A stretch of 64,000 nt of DNA from Methylopila turkensis (GTDB taxonomy: Bacteria > Pseudomonadota > Alphaproteobacteria > Rhizobiales > Methylopilaceae), in the NCBI RefSeq assembly GCF_027922325.1, contig NZ_BSFL01000002.1:124001-188000 (forward strand). Direction: 5' to 3'. Every line of letters begins with the position of its first letter. The stretch's first letter is position 1. Position numbers and translations under genes: made by a program. Shown here one piece after another: positions 25,776 to 35,509 of this stretch. A model generated the notes under the pieces. That model was not told where the DNA came from, made no database searches, and was given only the letters and a program-made list of their open reading frames with translations.

Positions 25776-26816
25776 TCATGGCGCGGGCCGGGCGGCGCGG
25801 ACGATCGGCGCGACTTCGGCGCCCAGCAGTTCGATCGAACGCTTCATCGCCGCCGTCTCAAGCGAGGCCGTGCTCATCTGGAAGGTGATCCGCGACACGC
25901 CGCCCAGCGCCTCGCTCGCCCGCACCATCTTGGCCGCGACGGTCGCCGGATCTCCGATCAGGAACGCGCCTTCCGGCCCAGCCATCGCTTCGAACTGCTG
26001 ACGCGTCGGCGGCGGCCAGCCGCGCTCGCGCCCGACCGTCGACATCAGATGCGCCCAGCCGGGGAAGAAGGCCTCCCTGGCCGCTTGCGCGGTCTCGCCG
26101 ACGAAGCCGATGGCGTGGACGCCCACCGTCAGCTTGGCGGGATCGTGGCCGGCCGCGAGCCCCGTTTCACGGTAGAGGTCGACCAGCAGCCGGAAGCGCT
26201 CGAACGTGCCGCCGATGATCGCGACCATCAGCGGGAGGCCAAGCGCGCCGGCGCGCGCGAAGGACTGCGGCGTGCCGCCGACGCCGATCCAGACCGGCAG
26301 CCGCGCCTGGTGTGGGCGCGGAAAGACGCCCTGCCGGGTGAGCGCGGGGCGGAAGCGGCCCTCCCAGGCGACCTCGGTCTGTTCCCTCAGCTTCAGAAAA
26401 AGGTCGAGCTTCTCGGCGAACAGGGCGTCATAGGAGCGCGTGTCGAGGCCGAACAGAGGATAGGCCTCGCCGAACGACCCGCGGCCGACGACGATCTCCG
26501 CGCGGCCCTTCGAGATCAGGTCGAGCGTCGCGAACTCCTGGAACACCCGCACCGGGTCGGCGGCGCTCAGCACCGTCACGGCGCTGGTCAGCCTGATCCG
26601 GTTCGTGCGCGCGGCCGCCGCGGCCAGAATGACCGCAGGGGCGGAATCCAGGAACTCGGCGCGGTGGTGCTCGCCGATCCCGAAGACGTCCAGCCCGACG
26701 CGGTCCGCGACCTCGACCTCGCCGAGCAGATCGGCCATCCGGTCGGTCGCGGAAGGCGGCCGGCCCGTCGCAGGGTCGGGAAGGATGGCGGCGAAGCTGT
26801 CGATGCCGATGTCCAT
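25776..26816 (-). CDS. LLM-class flavin-dependent oxidoreductase
   Basis: A 346-residue luciferase-like monooxygenase. The N terminus MDIGIDSFAAILPDP, the segment FGIGEHHRAEFLDSAPAVIL near residue 55, LTSAVTVLSAADPVRVFQEFATLD near residue 87 and the RPHQARLPVWIGVGGTPQSFARAG stretch near residue 170 fit the group. Members use FMNH2 and oxygen on substrates that cannot be predicted from sequence. It is 77 bases upstream of the pirin gene on the same strand, so both may be expressed together. Confidence 0.9.
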   Translation of the reverse strand: MDIGIDSFAAILPDPATGRPPSATDRMADLLGEVEVADRVGLDVFGIGEHHRAEFLDSAPAVILAAAAARTNRIRLTSAVTVLSAADPVRVFQEFATLDLISKGRAEIVVGRGSFGEAYPLFGLDTRSYDALFAEKLDLFLKLREQTEVAWEGRFRPALTRQGVFPRPHQARLPVWIGVGGTPQSFARAGALGLPLMVAIIGGTFERFRLLVDLYRETGLAAGHDPAKLTVGVHAIGFVGETAQAAREAFFPGWAHLMSTVGRERGWPPPTRQQFEAMAGPEGAFLIGDPATVAAKMVRASEALGGVSRITFQMSTASLETAAMKRSIELLGAEVAPIVRAARPAP

Positions 26817-26930
26817 ACGATGTCCTTGCGGCGTCTATGGCGGCGGACCGCCTGCGCCCGCGCCGCGGCGAAGGGCGTCGCCATCCAAGCGACGCCCCCG
26901 ACCAGGCGCTACCCTGCCATCAGGTTTCGA

Positions 26931-27635
26931 TCAGCGCACGGCCTTGGCGGGCACCGGCGTGTTGAGCAGCTGCTGCTCCCACAGGAAGGCGATGCCGCTG
27001 GCGCCGGCGTACTGCTTCATCACCTCGACCGCCGCGGGCAGCTTTTCCGTCCGCGCCCAGTCGCGCTGCCATTCGCCCAGCACGGCCATCCACGTGATCA
27101 TGTTCACGCCGGCGGCGATCATGCGCTGGATCGCGACCTGATGCGCCTCGAGCGACACGCCGCCGGAGGCGTCGGTGACCACCGTGACGTCCCAGCCTTC
27201 GCCCGCGGCCTGGATGGCCGGCATGGCGACGCAGATCTCGGTGTAAAGGCCGGCGATGATCAGCTGCTTGCGGCCCGTCGCCTTGACGACGTCGACCACC
27301 TTCTGGTCCTCCCAGGTGTTGATGAAGGTGCGATTGATCACCTCCTGACCGGGGAACTGGCTCGTGATCTGGGGGAAAATGACGCCGCCCTGAGCTTCGA
27401 GCACGCTCGTCAGCACAACGGGGACATCGAACGCCTTCGCGGTCGCGGCCAGCGCCGCCGCGTTGTTGATCGCCATATGCGGGTCATGGCTATTCAGATT
27501 AGTGAGCTGGAAAGGCTGGTGGTCGATCAGCACAACAACCGAGTCTTCGGGGCGCAAAAGGGAATCAAGTCCGTTACGAAACGTCACGACTACATCCTTG
27601 GATATCGAATTGATGAGCTTTATCTGCATAGACAT
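26931..27635 (-). CDS. Isochorismatase-like hydrolase (YcaC type)
   Basis: A 234-residue cysteine hydrolase. The catalytic aspartate is in SVVVLIDHQPF near residue 38, and the catalytic cysteine in IIAGLYTEICVAMPA near residue 145. The cis-peptide region and the EGWDVTVVTDASGGVSLEAHQVAIQRM stretch are those of YcaC-like enzymes. Start ATG 27635 gives the usual length; the frame is open further upstream but that extension lies antisense to the divergent LysR gene. The divergent LysR regulator at 27741 is the probable controller. Substrate unknown. Confidence 0.92.
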   Translation of the reverse strand: MSMQIKLINSISKDVVVTFRNGLDSLLRPEDSVVVLIDHQPFQLTNLNSHDPHMAINNAAALAATAKAFDVPVVLTSVLEAQGGVIFPQITSQFPGQEVINRTFINTWEDQKVVDVVKATGRKQLIIAGLYTEICVAMPAIQAAGEGWDVTVVTDASGGVSLEAHQVAIQRMIAAGVNMITWMAVLGEWQRDWARTEKLPAAVEVMKQYAGASGIAFLWEQQLLNTPVPAKAVR

Positions 27636-27740
27636 CCGCCGATTGCGTCGCCGAACGCCGGGCGAGACGTTGCCATTGTGGAATGCGCGGCGGTAGCGTC
27701 GGTTTGAGCTAAACTGTGTCGCGCAACGGGGAACGCCGAC

Positions 27741-28655
27741 GTGGACATCGAGGACCTGCGGACGTTCGTGGAAGTGGCCGACGCGGGAGGCGTCACGGCG
27801 GCCGCGCGCAGGCTCGGCGTGTCGAAGTCGATCGTCAGCCGGCGGCTTCATCGCATCGAGGAGGAGCTCGGCGTGCAGCTTCTGGCGCGCACCACCCGCG
27901 GCGCCGCCCTCACCGAGGCCGGAGCCACGTTTCGGGACCATGCGGCGCGGGTCTGCGCCGAGATGGACGAGGCGCGCGAAACGATCCTTCCAACCGGACA
28001 CCTTCGCGGCCGGCTGAGGGTCGCGGCGCCGCTGACCTTCGGGCCGACCCACTTCGCCCCGGTGCTGGCGGAGATGGCGCGGCGCCACCCGGAGCTCCAC
28101 GTCCACGCCTGCTACAGCGACCGCTTCGTCGATCTCGTTTCGGAAGGGTACGACTGCGCGATCCGCGTCGGCTACTTGCAGGGCTCCAACCTGATCGCCA
28201 AGCGGGTCGGGCCGATGTACGGAAAGCTCGTCGCGAGCCCCGGCTACATCAAGGCTCACGGCGCCCCCGAGACGCCGGACGAGATCGTCGAGCACCAGGC
28301 CCTCATGCAGGGGACGGAGACCTGGCAGTTCGAGAATGGAAACGAGGTGGTCACGGTCCACCCGCAGGGGCGGTTCAAGGCCGACAACGGCGTCGCGCTC
28401 GCGGCCGCGGCCGCGGCGGGTCTGGGGGTCGCCCGGCTGCCGGACTGCGTCACGCACGACCACATCGTCTCGGGCGAGCTCGTCCCGATCATGACGCGCT
28501 ATCCGCCGCCCGCGGCCGGCGCTTATGTGGTTCGTCCGAGAGGACAGCACCCCGAACGCAAGGTGCGGGTTCTGACCGACCTGCTGATCGAATACTTCGG
28601 GAAGCCGCCCCACCTCGCTCAAAGCGGTCACCGAAGCCGGCCCCGCGAGGGCTGA
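27741..28655 (+). CDS. LysR-family regulator divergent from the isochorismatase-like gene
   Basis: A 304-residue LysR protein starting at GTG 27741. The DNA-binding domain is MDIEDLRTFVEVADAGGVTAAARRLGVSKSIVSRRLHRIE, with the substrate domain of the type that includes GRLRVAAPLTFGPTHFAPVL and YDCAIRVGYLQGSNLIAKRVG. The 105-base divergent gap contains ATTGTGGAAT at 27675-27684, a short inverted repeat that could be part of a LysR site. A role as local regulator of the hydrolase gene at 26931 is the simplest reading. Confidence 0.92.
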   Translation: MDIEDLRTFVEVADAGGVTAAARRLGVSKSIVSRRLHRIEEELGVQLLARTTRGAALTEAGATFRDHAARVCAEMDEARETILPTGHLRGRLRVAAPLTFGPTHFAPVLAEMARRHPELHVHACYSDRFVDLVSEGYDCAIRVGYLQGSNLIAKRVGPMYGKLVASPGYIKAHGAPETPDEIVEHQALMQGTETWQFENGNEVVTVHPQGRFKADNGVALAAAAAAGLGVARLPDCVTHDHIVSGELVPIMTRYPPPAAGAYVVRPRGQHPERKVRVLTDLLIEYFGKPPHLAQSGHRSRPREG

Positions 28656-28745
28656 CGGCGCCGTCCGCCCGACGCGGGATCGTCGTCGATCCGCCGAACG
28701 GCGCGGCTCCTCGCCGCGCCTTAGCGCGCTATATCCGTCTCATGC

Positions 28746-30593
28746 ATGGACGCGACTTTGACTGTTGACGATCTGAAAGGCCGCTTGGCCGCGCTCGAGG
28801 AGCAGCTCCGCGAACGCGACCGCGAATTGCGTCGGCTGAGACCTATCCTCGAAGCGATCGACACCGGCTTCTGCGTGATCGAGGTGATCTTCGACGACGC
28901 CGGCGCGCCGATCGACTACGCTTTCCTCGAAACCAATCCGGCCTTCGTCGCGCAGACCGGCCTGACCGACGCCATCGGCAAGCGCATCCGATCGCTTGCG
29001 CCGAGCCACGAGGCGTTCTGGTTCGAGACCTACGGCCGGATCGCCCTCACCGGGCGGCCGGAACGGTTCGAGCATCGCGCCGACGCGCTGGGGCGATGGT
29101 ATGAGGTGTGCGCCTTCAGGATCGACGAGCCGGAACAGCGCCGCGTCGCGGTGCTGTTCGAAGACATACGGGAACGGCGATGCGCTGAGACCAGCCTTCG
29201 CGAGAGCGAGCAGCGATTCCGGGCCTTCGTGACCGCCAGCTCGGACGTGATCTACCGCATGAGCCCTGATTGGAGCGAAATGCGGGCCCTGGACGGCCGG
29301 GGCGTCCTGGCCGACGCCGCGACCCCTACGGATGAGTGGCTCGAGCGGTACATCGAGCCTGCGGATCAGCCGATGGTGCTCGCCGCGATCGACGAGGCGA
29401 TCCGCTCCCGAGCGGTCTTTGAACTTGAGCACCGCGTGCGGGACGCCGAAGGCCGGCTGAGGTGGATCTCGTCCCGGGCGGTTCCGATCGCGGACGACAA
29501 CGGCGCCCTCCGCGAGTGGATCGGGACAGCGACCGACGTGACCGAGCGCAAGGCGTCGGAACGGGCGCTGCTGGAGAGCGAGGCGCGCTACCGGTCGCTG
29601 GTGCAGGCCTCGAACCAGGTCCTCTACATGCATGACCCCAACTGGACGGAGATGCGCCAGTTGTCGGGCGGCGGCTTCCTCGCAGACACCGAGACGCCTG
29701 ATCCGGACTGGTTCGATTTCTATATCCCGAAGGAAGATCAGGCCCACGTTTGGTCCGTCATCCAGAAGGCGGTCGAAGCTCGGGGCGTGTTCGAGCTCGA
29801 GCACCGGGTGCGCCGCGCGGACGGCACGATCGGCTGGACCTCCTCCCGCTCGGCGCCGGTGTTCGGCGACGACGGCGAGATCGTCGGTTGGTTCGGCGCG
29901 GCGAGCGACGTGACCGACCGCCGGGAGGCGGAGGAAAGACTGCGCGAGAACGAAGAGCGGCTGAAAGCGGGCGCGGCTCGCATGGAGATCATGGTCTCCG
30001 AGCTTCATCACCGCACGCGCAATATTCTGACCGTCGTTCAAGCGCTGTTCGAGCAGACCGCGACCGGCGTTCCGACCGACGTCCGCGAGCGGTTCAACGC
30101 CCGTCTCGGCGCGCTATCGCGCGTGAACAGCCTCCTGTCGCATCTCGAAGGGGCCCAGCGGATATCCTTCGACGAACTCATCCGCGAGGAGGTGGCGGCG
30201 ATCGCTGGCGAGAACCGGGGAAACCGCGTTTCGCTGGAAGGCCCGCGCGGCATCAAGCTGCGGTCGTCGTCGGTCCAGACGTTCGCGCTCGCGCTGCATG
30301 AGCTCGCGACCAACGCCGTGAAGCATGGCGCGCTCGCGCGACCGGACGGGCAACTGCGGGTGACCTGGCGGTCGACCCGCAAGAGCGACGGGAACCGGTG
30401 GCTTCACATCGAATGGCGGGAGACCGGCCTGGTCGGGCGGCCTGACGTTCGCGCCCCGGCCCGCGGCGGAGGCGCCGGACGCAAGCTCATCGAGCGGGCG
30501 CTGCCGTACCAGCTCGGCGCGACCGTCGATTACGACCTGACCGCTGATGGGCTCGTCTGCCTCATCAGCCTGCCGACCTCGCAAGAGCATTGA
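28746..30593 (+). CDS. PAS-domain HWE-family sensor histidine kinase
   Basis: A 615-residue soluble sensor kinase without membrane segments. After a short coiled coil come three PAS domains at about residues 30-145, 155-285 and 290-410; PAS2 and PAS3 are similar to each other (both contain an FELEHRVR motif and a DVTxRxxxE end). The kinase core is of the HWE type: the phospho-acceptor region MVSELHHRTRNILTVVQALF near residue 420, N box HELATNAVKHGAL near residue 517, and the WRE motif near residue 555. No response-regulator gene is adjacent. HWE kinases often feed general-stress or light signalling in alphaproteobacteria. Confidence 0.93.
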   Translation: MDATLTVDDLKGRLAALEEQLRERDRELRRLRPILEAIDTGFCVIEVIFDDAGAPIDYAFLETNPAFVAQTGLTDAIGKRIRSLAPSHEAFWFETYGRIALTGRPERFEHRADALGRWYEVCAFRIDEPEQRRVAVLFEDIRERRCAETSLRESEQRFRAFVTASSDVIYRMSPDWSEMRALDGRGVLADAATPTDEWLERYIEPADQPMVLAAIDEAIRSRAVFELEHRVRDAEGRLRWISSRAVPIADDNGALREWIGTATDVTERKASERALLESEARYRSLVQASNQVLYMHDPNWTEMRQLSGGGFLADTETPDPDWFDFYIPKEDQAHVWSVIQKAVEARGVFELEHRVRRADGTIGWTSSRSAPVFGDDGEIVGWFGAASDVTDRREAEERLRENEERLKAGAARMEIMVSELHHRTRNILTVVQALFEQTATGVPTDVRERFNARLGALSRVNSLLSHLEGAQRISFDELIREEVAAIAGENRGNRVSLEGPRGIKLRSSSVQTFALALHELATNAVKHGALARPDGQLRVTWRSTRKSDGNRWLHIEWRETGLVGRPDVRAPARGGGAGRKLIERALPYQLGATVDYDLTADGLVCLISLPTSQEH

Positions 30594-30749
30594 ACGCGGG
30601 CGGCCTCCGCGTCGGGCGGTGAGACCTCGCCCGACGCCTCAATTGTCGCGGCGCGGGAACGACCGCCGATTTGAACTGTTCTGATGTCGAGACCACCTGT
30701 CGCGCGGGTCGATGGACGGCGCGGCGTTCCAGTTTTGGGAGATGTCCCG

Positions 30750-31286
30750 GTGTCGCCAGCGCAATCCGGCTCGGCCCCCGAGCCCGTGTCCGTCACGCTC
30801 AGCGTGAACGGCCAGACTCACACCCTGTCCCTCGAGCCGTCCGTGACGCTGCTCGACCTGCTGCGCGAGCGGCTTCACCTCACCGGATCGAAGAAGGGCT
30901 GCGACCAGGGCCAGTGCGGCGCCTGCACGGTGCTCGTCGACGGACGGCGGGTGAATTCCTGCCTCCAGCTCGCCGTCATGAAGGACGGCGCCGAAATCAC
31001 CACCATCGAAGGGCTCGGGACGCCGGACCGCCTGCATCCGATGCAGGCCGCCTTCATCGCCCATGACGCCTTTCAGTGCGGCTACTGCACGCCCGGCCAG
31101 ATCTGCTCGGCGGTCGGGATGCTCGGCGAAGGCCATGCGCACGGGCCGGAGGAGATCCGCGAACTGATGAGCGGCAACCTCTGTCGCTGCGGGGCCTACA
31201 CCAACATCGTGGACGCGATCGAAGACGCGCGCCGCGGGCGCGAGGCGCCGACGCTGGGAACGCCCTCGCTGGAGGCCGCGGAATGA
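30750..31286 (+). CDS. Aldehyde oxidoreductase 2Fe-2S subunit (PaoA-type)
   Basis: A 178-residue iron-sulfur subunit of a xanthine dehydrogenase-family enzyme. The plant-type cluster ligands are in [24 protein letters not shown] near residue 50, and the second cluster ligands in [11 protein letters not shown] near residue 108 and [16 protein letters not shown] near residue 142. GTG 30750 is chosen because GGGAGA lies seven bases before it; ATG 30684 has no such site. The short leader has no twin-arginine signal, unlike E. coli PaoA, so the enzyme is probably cytoplasmic. First gene of a three-gene operon. Confidence 0.92.
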   Translation: MSPAQSGSAPEPVSVTLSVNGQTHTLSLEPSVTLLDLLRERLHLTGSKKGCDQGQCGACTVLVDGRRVNSCLQLAVMKDGAEITTIEGLGTPDRLHPMQAAFIAHDAFQCGYCTPGQICSAVGMLGEGHAHGPEEIRELMSGNLCRCGAYTNIVDAIEDARRGREAPTLGTPSLEAAE

Positions 31287-32299
31287 TCAACTTCGGCTAC
31301 ACGCGCGCCGCCACGATCGGCGAGGCGATCCAGGCGGTTGCGGGCGATCCGCAGGCGCGCTTCATCGCGGGCGGCACCAACCTCGTCGACCTGATGAAAT
31401 ACGGCGTCGAGCGGCCGGGCCGCCTGGTCGACATCACGCGTCTGCCGCTCAAACATATGGAGGATACGCCGGGCGGCGGGCTCAAGATCGGCGCGCTCGT
31501 GCCGAACTCCGACCTCGCCTATGACGCCCGCGTCGAGCGCGACTACCCGCTGCTGTCGAGCGCCATCCTCGCGGGCGCCTCGGCTCAGCTCAGGAACGCC
31601 GCGACCACCGGCGGCAACCTGCTCCAACGCACCCGCTGCTACTATTTTTACGACGCCGCAGCGCCCTGCAACAAGCGCGAGCCCGGCTCCGGCTGCTCGG
31701 CGATCGGCGGCGTGACCCGCGTTCACGCGATCCTCGGCGCGAGCTCGTCCTGCATCGCGACGCACCCGTCCGACATGTGCGTCGCCCTCGCGGCGCTCGG
31801 CGCGACCGTCCATGTCGAGGGACCGGACGGCGCGCGGACGGTCGCGTTCGAGGACTTCCACCGCCTGCCCGGCGACGCGCCGGAGAAGGACAACACGCTC
31901 GCGCATGGCGAGATGGTGACGGCGATCGAGCTGCCCGCGCCGCGGTTCGGGTCGAACCACAGCTACCTCAAGCTTCGCGACCGGCTGTCCTACGCCTTCG
32001 CGCTGGTCTCGGTCGCCGCCGCGGTCGAGCTGGACGGCGACCGAATCGCCGAGGCGCGCGTCGCGCTCGGCGGCGTCGCGCACAAGCCCTGGCGTGTTCC
32101 CGAAGCCGAGGCGCTGCTGAAAGGCGAGACGCCGTCTCCGGACGCGTTCGGCAAAGCGGCGGACCGTCTGCTGGAAGGCGCGGTCGGGCAAGGCGAGAAC
32201 GACTTCAAGATCGAGCTCGCGCGCCGCGCCGTGATCCGGGCGCTGTCCCAGGCCGCCGCCGGAACGCCGCAGGTCCAGTCCAACAAGATCGTCAACTGA
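31283..32299 (+). CDS. Aldehyde oxidoreductase FAD and 4Fe-4S subunit (PaoB-type)
   Basis: A 338-residue FAD-binding subunit. The FAD motif [16 protein letters not shown] is near residue 26 and [18 protein letters not shown] near residue 110. The next segment, with [15 protein letters not shown], and the later [10 protein letters not shown], supply the extra cysteines seen in PaoB, in which an additional 4Fe-4S cluster is bound. The start overlaps the preceding stop (ATGA at 31283-31286). It passes electrons from molybdenum to the acceptor. Confidence 0.94.
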   Translation: MINFGYTRAATIGEAIQAVAGDPQARFIAGGTNLVDLMKYGVERPGRLVDITRLPLKHMEDTPGGGLKIGALVPNSDLAYDARVERDYPLLSSAILAGASAQLRNAATTGGNLLQRTRCYYFYDAAAPCNKREPGSGCSAIGGVTRVHAILGASSSCIATHPSDMCVALAALGATVHVEGPDGARTVAFEDFHRLPGDAPEKDNTLAHGEMVTAIELPAPRFGSNHSYLKLRDRLSYAFALVSVAAAVELDGDRIAEARVALGGVAHKPWRVPEAEALLKGETPSPDAFGKAADRLLEGAVGQGENDFKIELARRAVIRALSQAAAGTPQVQSNKIVN

Positions 32300-32313
32300 A
32301 GGGACGGAAAGAC

Positions 32314-34548
32314 ATGTCCAACGTCCATCCCTATGTCGGCCGCGCCGAGCCGCGCGTCGACGGCGCGCTCAAGGTCACGGGCCGCGCGAAATACGCCGCC
32401 GAGTTCCGCGCCGACGACATGGTCTACGCAGCCGCCGTGCCGGCGACGATCGCGAAGGGCCGGATCGTCGCCCTCGATCTGTCGCGCGCGCTATCCGCGC
32501 CCGGCGTGCTCGACATCCTCACGCATGAAAACCGCCCCGAGATCCCCGAGAGCGACGAGCCCTATCTCAACGACATGGTGGCGGTGCCGGGCAGCCCGTT
32601 CCGGCCGCTCAAAGACGACCGCATCGTCTATGGCGGTCAGGCGATCGCGCTGGTGATCGCCGACACCCATGAGAACGCGCGGCACGCCGCGTCCCTGGTC
32701 GCCGCGGAGTACGAGGCGGAGACGCCCGTCGTCGACGTCGCCGCGGCGCGCGGGGAGGCCTACGACACGTTCGAGCCTCGCGACGGCATCCCCCCGCCCC
32801 CGCCGCCCCGCGGCGACGCCGAGGCTGCCTTCGAGGGTTCGGCGATCCGCCTCCGCCACGACTACCGGGTCGCGCCGGAACATCACAATCCGATGGAGAT
32901 GATGGCGACGACGGTGGTCTGGGAGGGCGAAGGCCGCCTGACGATCCACACCAAGACCCAGGGCGTCATCAACCCGAAGAACTACATCTGCGCGGTGTTC
33001 GGGCTCGATCCGGACAAGGTCATCGTGAACTCGCCCTTTGTGGGCGGCGCCTTCGGCATGGCGCTCCGGCCGCATTACGACCTGATGCTCGCGACCATGG
33101 CGGCGCTGAAGCTGGAGCGTTCGGTGCGGCTCGTGCTGACCCGCGCCCAGATGTACACGATGGGCTGGCGCCCCGACACGCTGCAGACCGTCGCGCTGTC
33201 GGCGAGCGCGGACGGCGCGCTGACCTCGATCAGCCATCACGCCGTCCAGGCGACCTCGCGCTACGAGGACTATCAGGAGCCGACCGTGAATTGGTCCGGC
33301 CTGCTCTACGACTGCCCGAACGTCAGCCTGAAGTACGAACTCGCGAAGATCGACACCGCGACGCCCTCCGACATGCGCGCGCCCGGCGCGACGCTCGGCG
33401 TCTATGCGCTCGAGGCCGCGATGGACGAACTGTCCTACGAGCTCGGGATCGATCCGCTGGAGCTCCGGCTCAAAAACTACGCCGAACGGGACGGCAACGA
33501 CGACAAGCCGTTCTCGTCCAAGGAGCTCAAGGCGGCTTACGCGCAAGGGGCGGAGCGTTTCGGCTGGTCGAAGCGGAGCCCCGAGCCGCGATCGATGCGC
33601 GACGGCAAAGAACTCGTCGGCCTCGGCATGGCGACGGGCTGCTGGGAGGCGATGATGCAGCCGCATTCGGCGAGCGCGACGCTCTCTGCCGACGGCAGGC
33701 TCGAGGTCGCTTGCGGCACCGCCGACATCGGAACCGGCACCTACACCATCCTGTCGCAGATTGCCGCCGACGAGTTCGGTCTGGACATCGGCGACGTGAC
33801 GGCCAGGGTTGGCGACACGACGCTGCCGATGGCGCCTGTCGAGGGCGGCTCCTGGGGCGCCGCATCCGCCGGCAACGCGGTTCGCGCCGCGTGCAAGGCG
33901 CTGAAGGAAGACCTGCTGAAACACGCCCGCGGGCTCGACGGCAGCCCGCTCTCCAACGCCGCGATCGACCATGTCGCGTTCGCGAACGGACGGATCGCGC
34001 TCGGCTCGGACGAAAGCCAGTCGGTGAGTTTCGCCGACGCGGTCCGCGCCTCGGGGCAGGCGGCGGTGTCGGCCAAGGCGGACTTCGCGCCCGACGAAGA
34101 CTTCTCGAAAAAGTTCGCGGCCTACACGCATTCGGCGGTGTTCGCCGAGGTCAAGGTCGACGAGGAGTTGGGCGTCATCCGCGTGACCCGCGTCGTCAGC
34201 GCGATCGCGGCCGGCAAGATCCTGAACCTCGCGACCGCACGCAGCCAAATCCTCGGCGGCGTGGTGATGGGGATCGGCATGGCGCTCCACGAGGAGACCC
34301 TGTGGGACAAGCGCCTCGGCCGCGTGGTGAACGCCAATCTCGGCGAATATCACGTGCCCGCGCACGCCGACATCCAGAACATCGACGTCATCTTCGTCGA
34401 GGAGGACGACAAGGCCAATCCGCTCGGCGTGAAGGGTCTCGGCGAGATCGGCATCGTGGGCGCGGCCGCGGCGATCGCGAACGCGGTGTTCCACGCCACC
34501 GGCAGGCGTGTGCGCGACCTGCCGATCACGATCGAAAAGCTGCTCTGA
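32314..34548 (+). CDS. Aldehyde oxidoreductase molybdenum-binding subunit (PaoC-type)
   Basis: A 744-residue large subunit of the xanthine dehydrogenase family, which oxidises aldehydes at a molybdenum cofactor. Recognisable parts are [24 protein letters not shown] at the start, [14 protein letters not shown] near residue 240, the [22 protein letters not shown] stretch near residue 355 and the active-site [12 protein letters not shown] near residue 705 with the catalytic glutamate. ATG 32314 follows an AAGGGACGGAAAGACATG context. No XdhC/PaoD-like maturation gene is next to it. Confidence 0.95.
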   Translation: MSNVHPYVGRAEPRVDGALKVTGRAKYAAEFRADDMVYAAAVPATIAKGRIVALDLSRALSAPGVLDILTHENRPEIPESDEPYLNDMVAVPGSPFRPLKDDRIVYGGQAIALVIADTHENARHAASLVAAEYEAETPVVDVAAARGEAYDTFEPRDGIPPPPPPRGDAEAAFEGSAIRLRHDYRVAPEHHNPMEMMATTVVWEGEGRLTIHTKTQGVINPKNYICAVFGLDPDKVIVNSPFVGGAFGMALRPHYDLMLATMAALKLERSVRLVLTRAQMYTMGWRPDTLQTVALSASADGALTSISHHAVQATSRYEDYQEPTVNWSGLLYDCPNVSLKYELAKIDTATPSDMRAPGATLGVYALEAAMDELSYELGIDPLELRLKNYAERDGNDDKPFSSKELKAAYAQGAERFGWSKRSPEPRSMRDGKELVGLGMATGCWEAMMQPHSASATLSADGRLEVACGTADIGTGTYTILSQIAADEFGLDIGDVTARVGDTTLPMAPVEGGSWGAASAGNAVRAACKALKEDLLKHARGLDGSPLSNAAIDHVAFANGRIALGSDESQSVSFADAVRASGQAAVSAKADFAPDEDFSKKFAAYTHSAVFAEVKVDEELGVIRVTRVVSAIAAGKILNLATARSQILGGVVMGIGMALHEETLWDKRLGRVVNANLGEYHVPAHADIQNIDVIFVEEDDKANPLGVKGLGEIGIVGAAAAIANAVFHATGRRVRDLPITIEKLL

Positions 34549-34768
34549 GGCGCACAGGCGGCCCGCATCGTCCACGGCGCCGGGCCTGCTCCGTCATCAT
34601 CGATCGGGAGGGGACGGAACCCCTCCCCTTGCGCCTGCGGACCGGTCTTGGCCTCCCAGCAGCGGGCGTCTCGCGCCCGCGGTCGACCGCCTGCGCCAAG
34701 ATCCTACGGCGGTCGCGATCTCCCGATTGCCCCGGCGCGCGCCTTCGGCTAGGGTCCGCCCGGCTCAG

Positions 34769-34845
<77 letters not shown>

Positions 34846-35509
34846 GAATTTCCCTTATCTGTCAATGACTTACGGGCAGTCGCCGGGTCGACGATCGTTC
34901 GTCCCACACAGGCGTCCCACAGCCGTCGCAATGCGGCGGCGCTTGCGGCTGTCGTCGTAGCCGACCCGGCTGACCGCCGGCCTCGAGTGCCTCGAAGGCC
35001 TGTCGATGGCGTTCTTTATCGCCAAGGACCACCGTGACATCCGCCATGCCGCGCGCGTCGGCCTGCCGGCCGCCGATCTCGACGCGGCTGCCGGAACCCG
35101 CCCCCGCGGCCGGAACGGCGGACGTCGGGATCATCACCGGCACGTCGCGCACGGGCGGCGTTCGTTGTCGACGGGGGGCATGGCTTTCGGGCGGACCGAC
35201 GCAACGACCGCGTTCTCTGCGAAAGGTCGTCGTCACGAGAACAATATCGCTGCTAACCTCAAGTCAGGTTCGCCCCGCATCTTCAAAAAGTCGATATCGT
35301 CGGATGTACTGAAGGCGGTTGACTTTTAGATATTATCATCCATCGCCTTATAATTAAAATTCAAGCCTCGGCTTCAAAACGCTGACGCTAAGCCCAGGAA
35401 CGGCGAAGCGCCGAATAATCGGAAAAGTTGTACGCATTCGTACGTCTAGCGCGCTGCTTTCTTTTCGCGGATTTTCCCGACGTGCGGGGAGAAGGCGAAC
35501 GGAGCCGGC
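34846..35509. other. Gene-poor region between tRNA-Arg and the RTX gene, AT-richer at its end
   Basis: About 660 bases with no reading frame that looks like a known protein. Short frames exist on both strands up to about 124 codons but have no family features. From about 35240 to 35460 the base composition is clearly lower in GC than the rest of the window. It contains an inverted repeat AACCT-N6-AGGTT at 35255-35270, a hairpin CGGCG-AAG-CGCCG at 35401-35413 and a palindrome at 35430-35443. Confidence 0.5.
35430..35443. promoter_or_regulatory. Palindrome GTACG-CATT-CGTAC upstream of the RTX gene
   Basis: Perfect five-base arms around CATT, 66 bases before the RTX start codon. It could be an operator in the RTX promoter. 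GGAAA at 35421-35425 and CGTC at 35443-35446 are 17 bases apart around it, a weak ECF-like arrangement. Confidence 0.35.

Noticed and set aside
32491-34575. Minus-strand open frame of 694 codons opposite the molybdenum subunit gene
   Set aside because: The plus-strand protein matches the xanthine dehydrogenase family along its whole length. The antisense frame is rich in Arg, His and Asp and is a shadow.
35257-35270. CCTCAAGTCAGGTT, also present on the minus strand at 24734-24747, resembling MerR/SoxR-type operators
   Set aside because: The second copy lies between two converging 3' ends, where an operator makes no sense, and a few 14-base coincidences are expected in 64 kb.
34862-35329. Small open frames on both strands after tRNA-Arg, up to 124 codons
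   Set aside because: They are rich in Arg, Pro and Gly, have no ribosome binding site and no recognisable domain, and overlap each other.
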